64,000 nt of DNA from Cercospora beticola (lineage: Eukaryota > Ascomycota > Dothideomycetes > Mycosphaerellales > Mycosphaerellaceae): contig NC_088936.1 of NCBI RefSeq assembly GCF_033473495.1, positions 2,480,001-2,544,000 of the forward strand, in the 5' to 3' direction. This document shows, piece by piece, positions 63,150-64,000 of the stretch. Under the pieces are notes generated by a model. That model saw nothing but the letters and a program-made list of their open reading frames with translations. It made no database searches and was not told the DNA's origin. Each line of letters starts with the position of its first letter. Positions within the stretch are counted from its first letter, which is position 1. Made by a program: the position numbers and the translations under genes.

Positions 63150-64000
63150 TTAAGGAAACTAACTACCGACCTAAAAATCTCTTAGCTTTTCTTCTATATA
63201 GCTTTCTACGCCTTAAGATAGTCGCGCTACTACTTTATCTCCTCCGGCTTAGTAGTAACGAAGTCGACCTTAGTATTACTTATATCTCCTAATATAATCG
63301 GAGATAGAGTATCGGTAAGACTATAGACGAGATAACGCTCGATAACCTACTTAGTAACTGCCGCAATAAAATACTCGATTTCTTCCTATATTAGACTTAG
63401 TTACTACGCGAGCACTTTCGGATCCGGCTAAGTTACTAAATAGTACGCTTACTTACTATCTAGGGCATCTTCGGCTAAAACCTAATCTATATCTAGTTCC
63501 GTAAAGTCGTAGATAATAGTAGTTATAAATTCGAGTTTTAGGTAGGTACTATAAGTACTAGTAGCTTTATTATAGATTTACTTCTAGGAGTCTAAAGCTA
63601 TATTATTAAATTTTAATAATAGCTTCTCGTACTTCGTCGACTATATAGTCGAGATATACGCTAGATTATATATAATAGAATAGTGCCTCGTATCGTTAAA
63701 AATCTAGGCGAGCTAATCCTTAGCTCGAGTTATATATAATTCTATTCTCCTATCTAATATAAGTAATTAGAGCTACGTAGAGACTTTATTCGATACTAAG
63801 AAGCTAATAGCTATACGAACGAAGTTAGAGTATACTTTAGCGATCTGTTTAATATACTAGCTCGTAATAGCTTACTAGCTAGCTAATTACTCCTAAAACA
63901 ATTTACTAATAAGTATAGGATTAAACGTACTAAGTAGTTCGTAGCCGCGAGAACGGATTAAAACTTTGCAAATACGCTTTATAGTATCGTTACGATTTAC
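63150..64000 (-). pseudogene. Dynamin-like GTPase, C-terminal part, RIP-degraded
   Basis: Minus-strand frame entering from the right edge. SRGYELLSTFNPILISKLF (about 63880-63945) matches the SRG(R/C)ELPGTFNP block of fungal dynamin-related proteins. ALDSKQAYYLVT (about 63430-63470) and VIERYLVYSLTDTLSPIILGD (about 63285-63345) with EEIK**RDYLKA (about 63200-63235) match the GTPase effector domain. Dynamins remodel membranes; the fungal accessory family is often multicopy. The GTP-binding domain lies outside the window. Stops are TAG/TAA only. Confidence 0.68.

Larger units (their letters stand above)
36240..64000. other. Right RIP-mutated repeat block
   Basis: Same composition signature as the left block: CA/TG depletion, TAG-rich frames. 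Exceptions are a patch at 41130-41650 and the tandem repeat at 46403-46615, where CA and TG survive in part. It contains retroelements and degraded host-type genes. Confidence 0.92.

Noticed and set aside
1..64000. CRISPR arrays, bacterial operons, or a cargo-bearing giant transposon (Starship) with captain gene
   Set aside because: Introns, RIP and retroelements show a fungal nuclear genome. No tyrosine recombinase captain motif could be verified and no element ends were found, so a Starship cannot be claimed.

Overview
The window looks like a chromosome segment of a filamentous ascomycete (Pezizomycotina, possibly a dothideomycete). Two blocks, about 1-27560 and 36240-64000, are saturated with the signature of repeat-induced point mutation (RIP). 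In them CA and TG dinucleotides are almost absent, TA, CTA and TAG are everywhere, and old reading frames are broken by TAG/TAA but hardly ever by TGA. The blocks enclose an island of ordinary composition (about 27570-36230) with short fungal introns and recognisable host domains.

Left block: a chromodomain Gypsy element is split by a complete Copia element (3062-13207, 230-bp LTRs, 5-bp target duplication), which holds a Tad-type LINE (5255-10299). An inverted Copia fragment (16386-17540) follows. It is cut by an ATCT-tailed element that holds a 675-bp miniature LTR element (17786-18460). Next come unassigned degraded DNA, a degraded kinase-like gene (22740-24360, minus), and a LINE on the minus strand (26780-27895) whose 5' part lies in the island.

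Island: a small secreted cysteine-rich protein with two clear introns (28428-28871, plus); a Zn(II)2Cys6 transcription factor with three introns and two in-frame TAG codons (about 29409-30145, minus); a conserved fragment with a RIP-mutated relative at 41.6 kb (31374-31901); a Myb/SANT-like protein (33092-33781, plus); an ankyrin-repeat protein (34079-35127, minus); and a kinesin-light-chain-type TPR fragment (35259-35591, plus).

Right block: degraded DNA with a partly spared patch (41130-41650), a second kinase-like pseudogene (44580-46187), a second miniature LTR element with a 76-bp tandem repeat (46188-46865), a poly(A)-tailed LINE (46870-53908) split by another ATCT-tailed insertion, a degraded RBR ubiquitin-ligase fragment (53930-54370), a second full Copia element (54709-60838), and the degraded C-terminus of a dynamin-like GTPase (63150-64000).

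The picture is a nested transposon graveyard that has also swallowed duplicated host genes, around a small island of lineage-variable genes. All functions come from reading motifs by eye. Protein motifs in RIP blocks are quoted as seen or with the likely pre-RIP residue.
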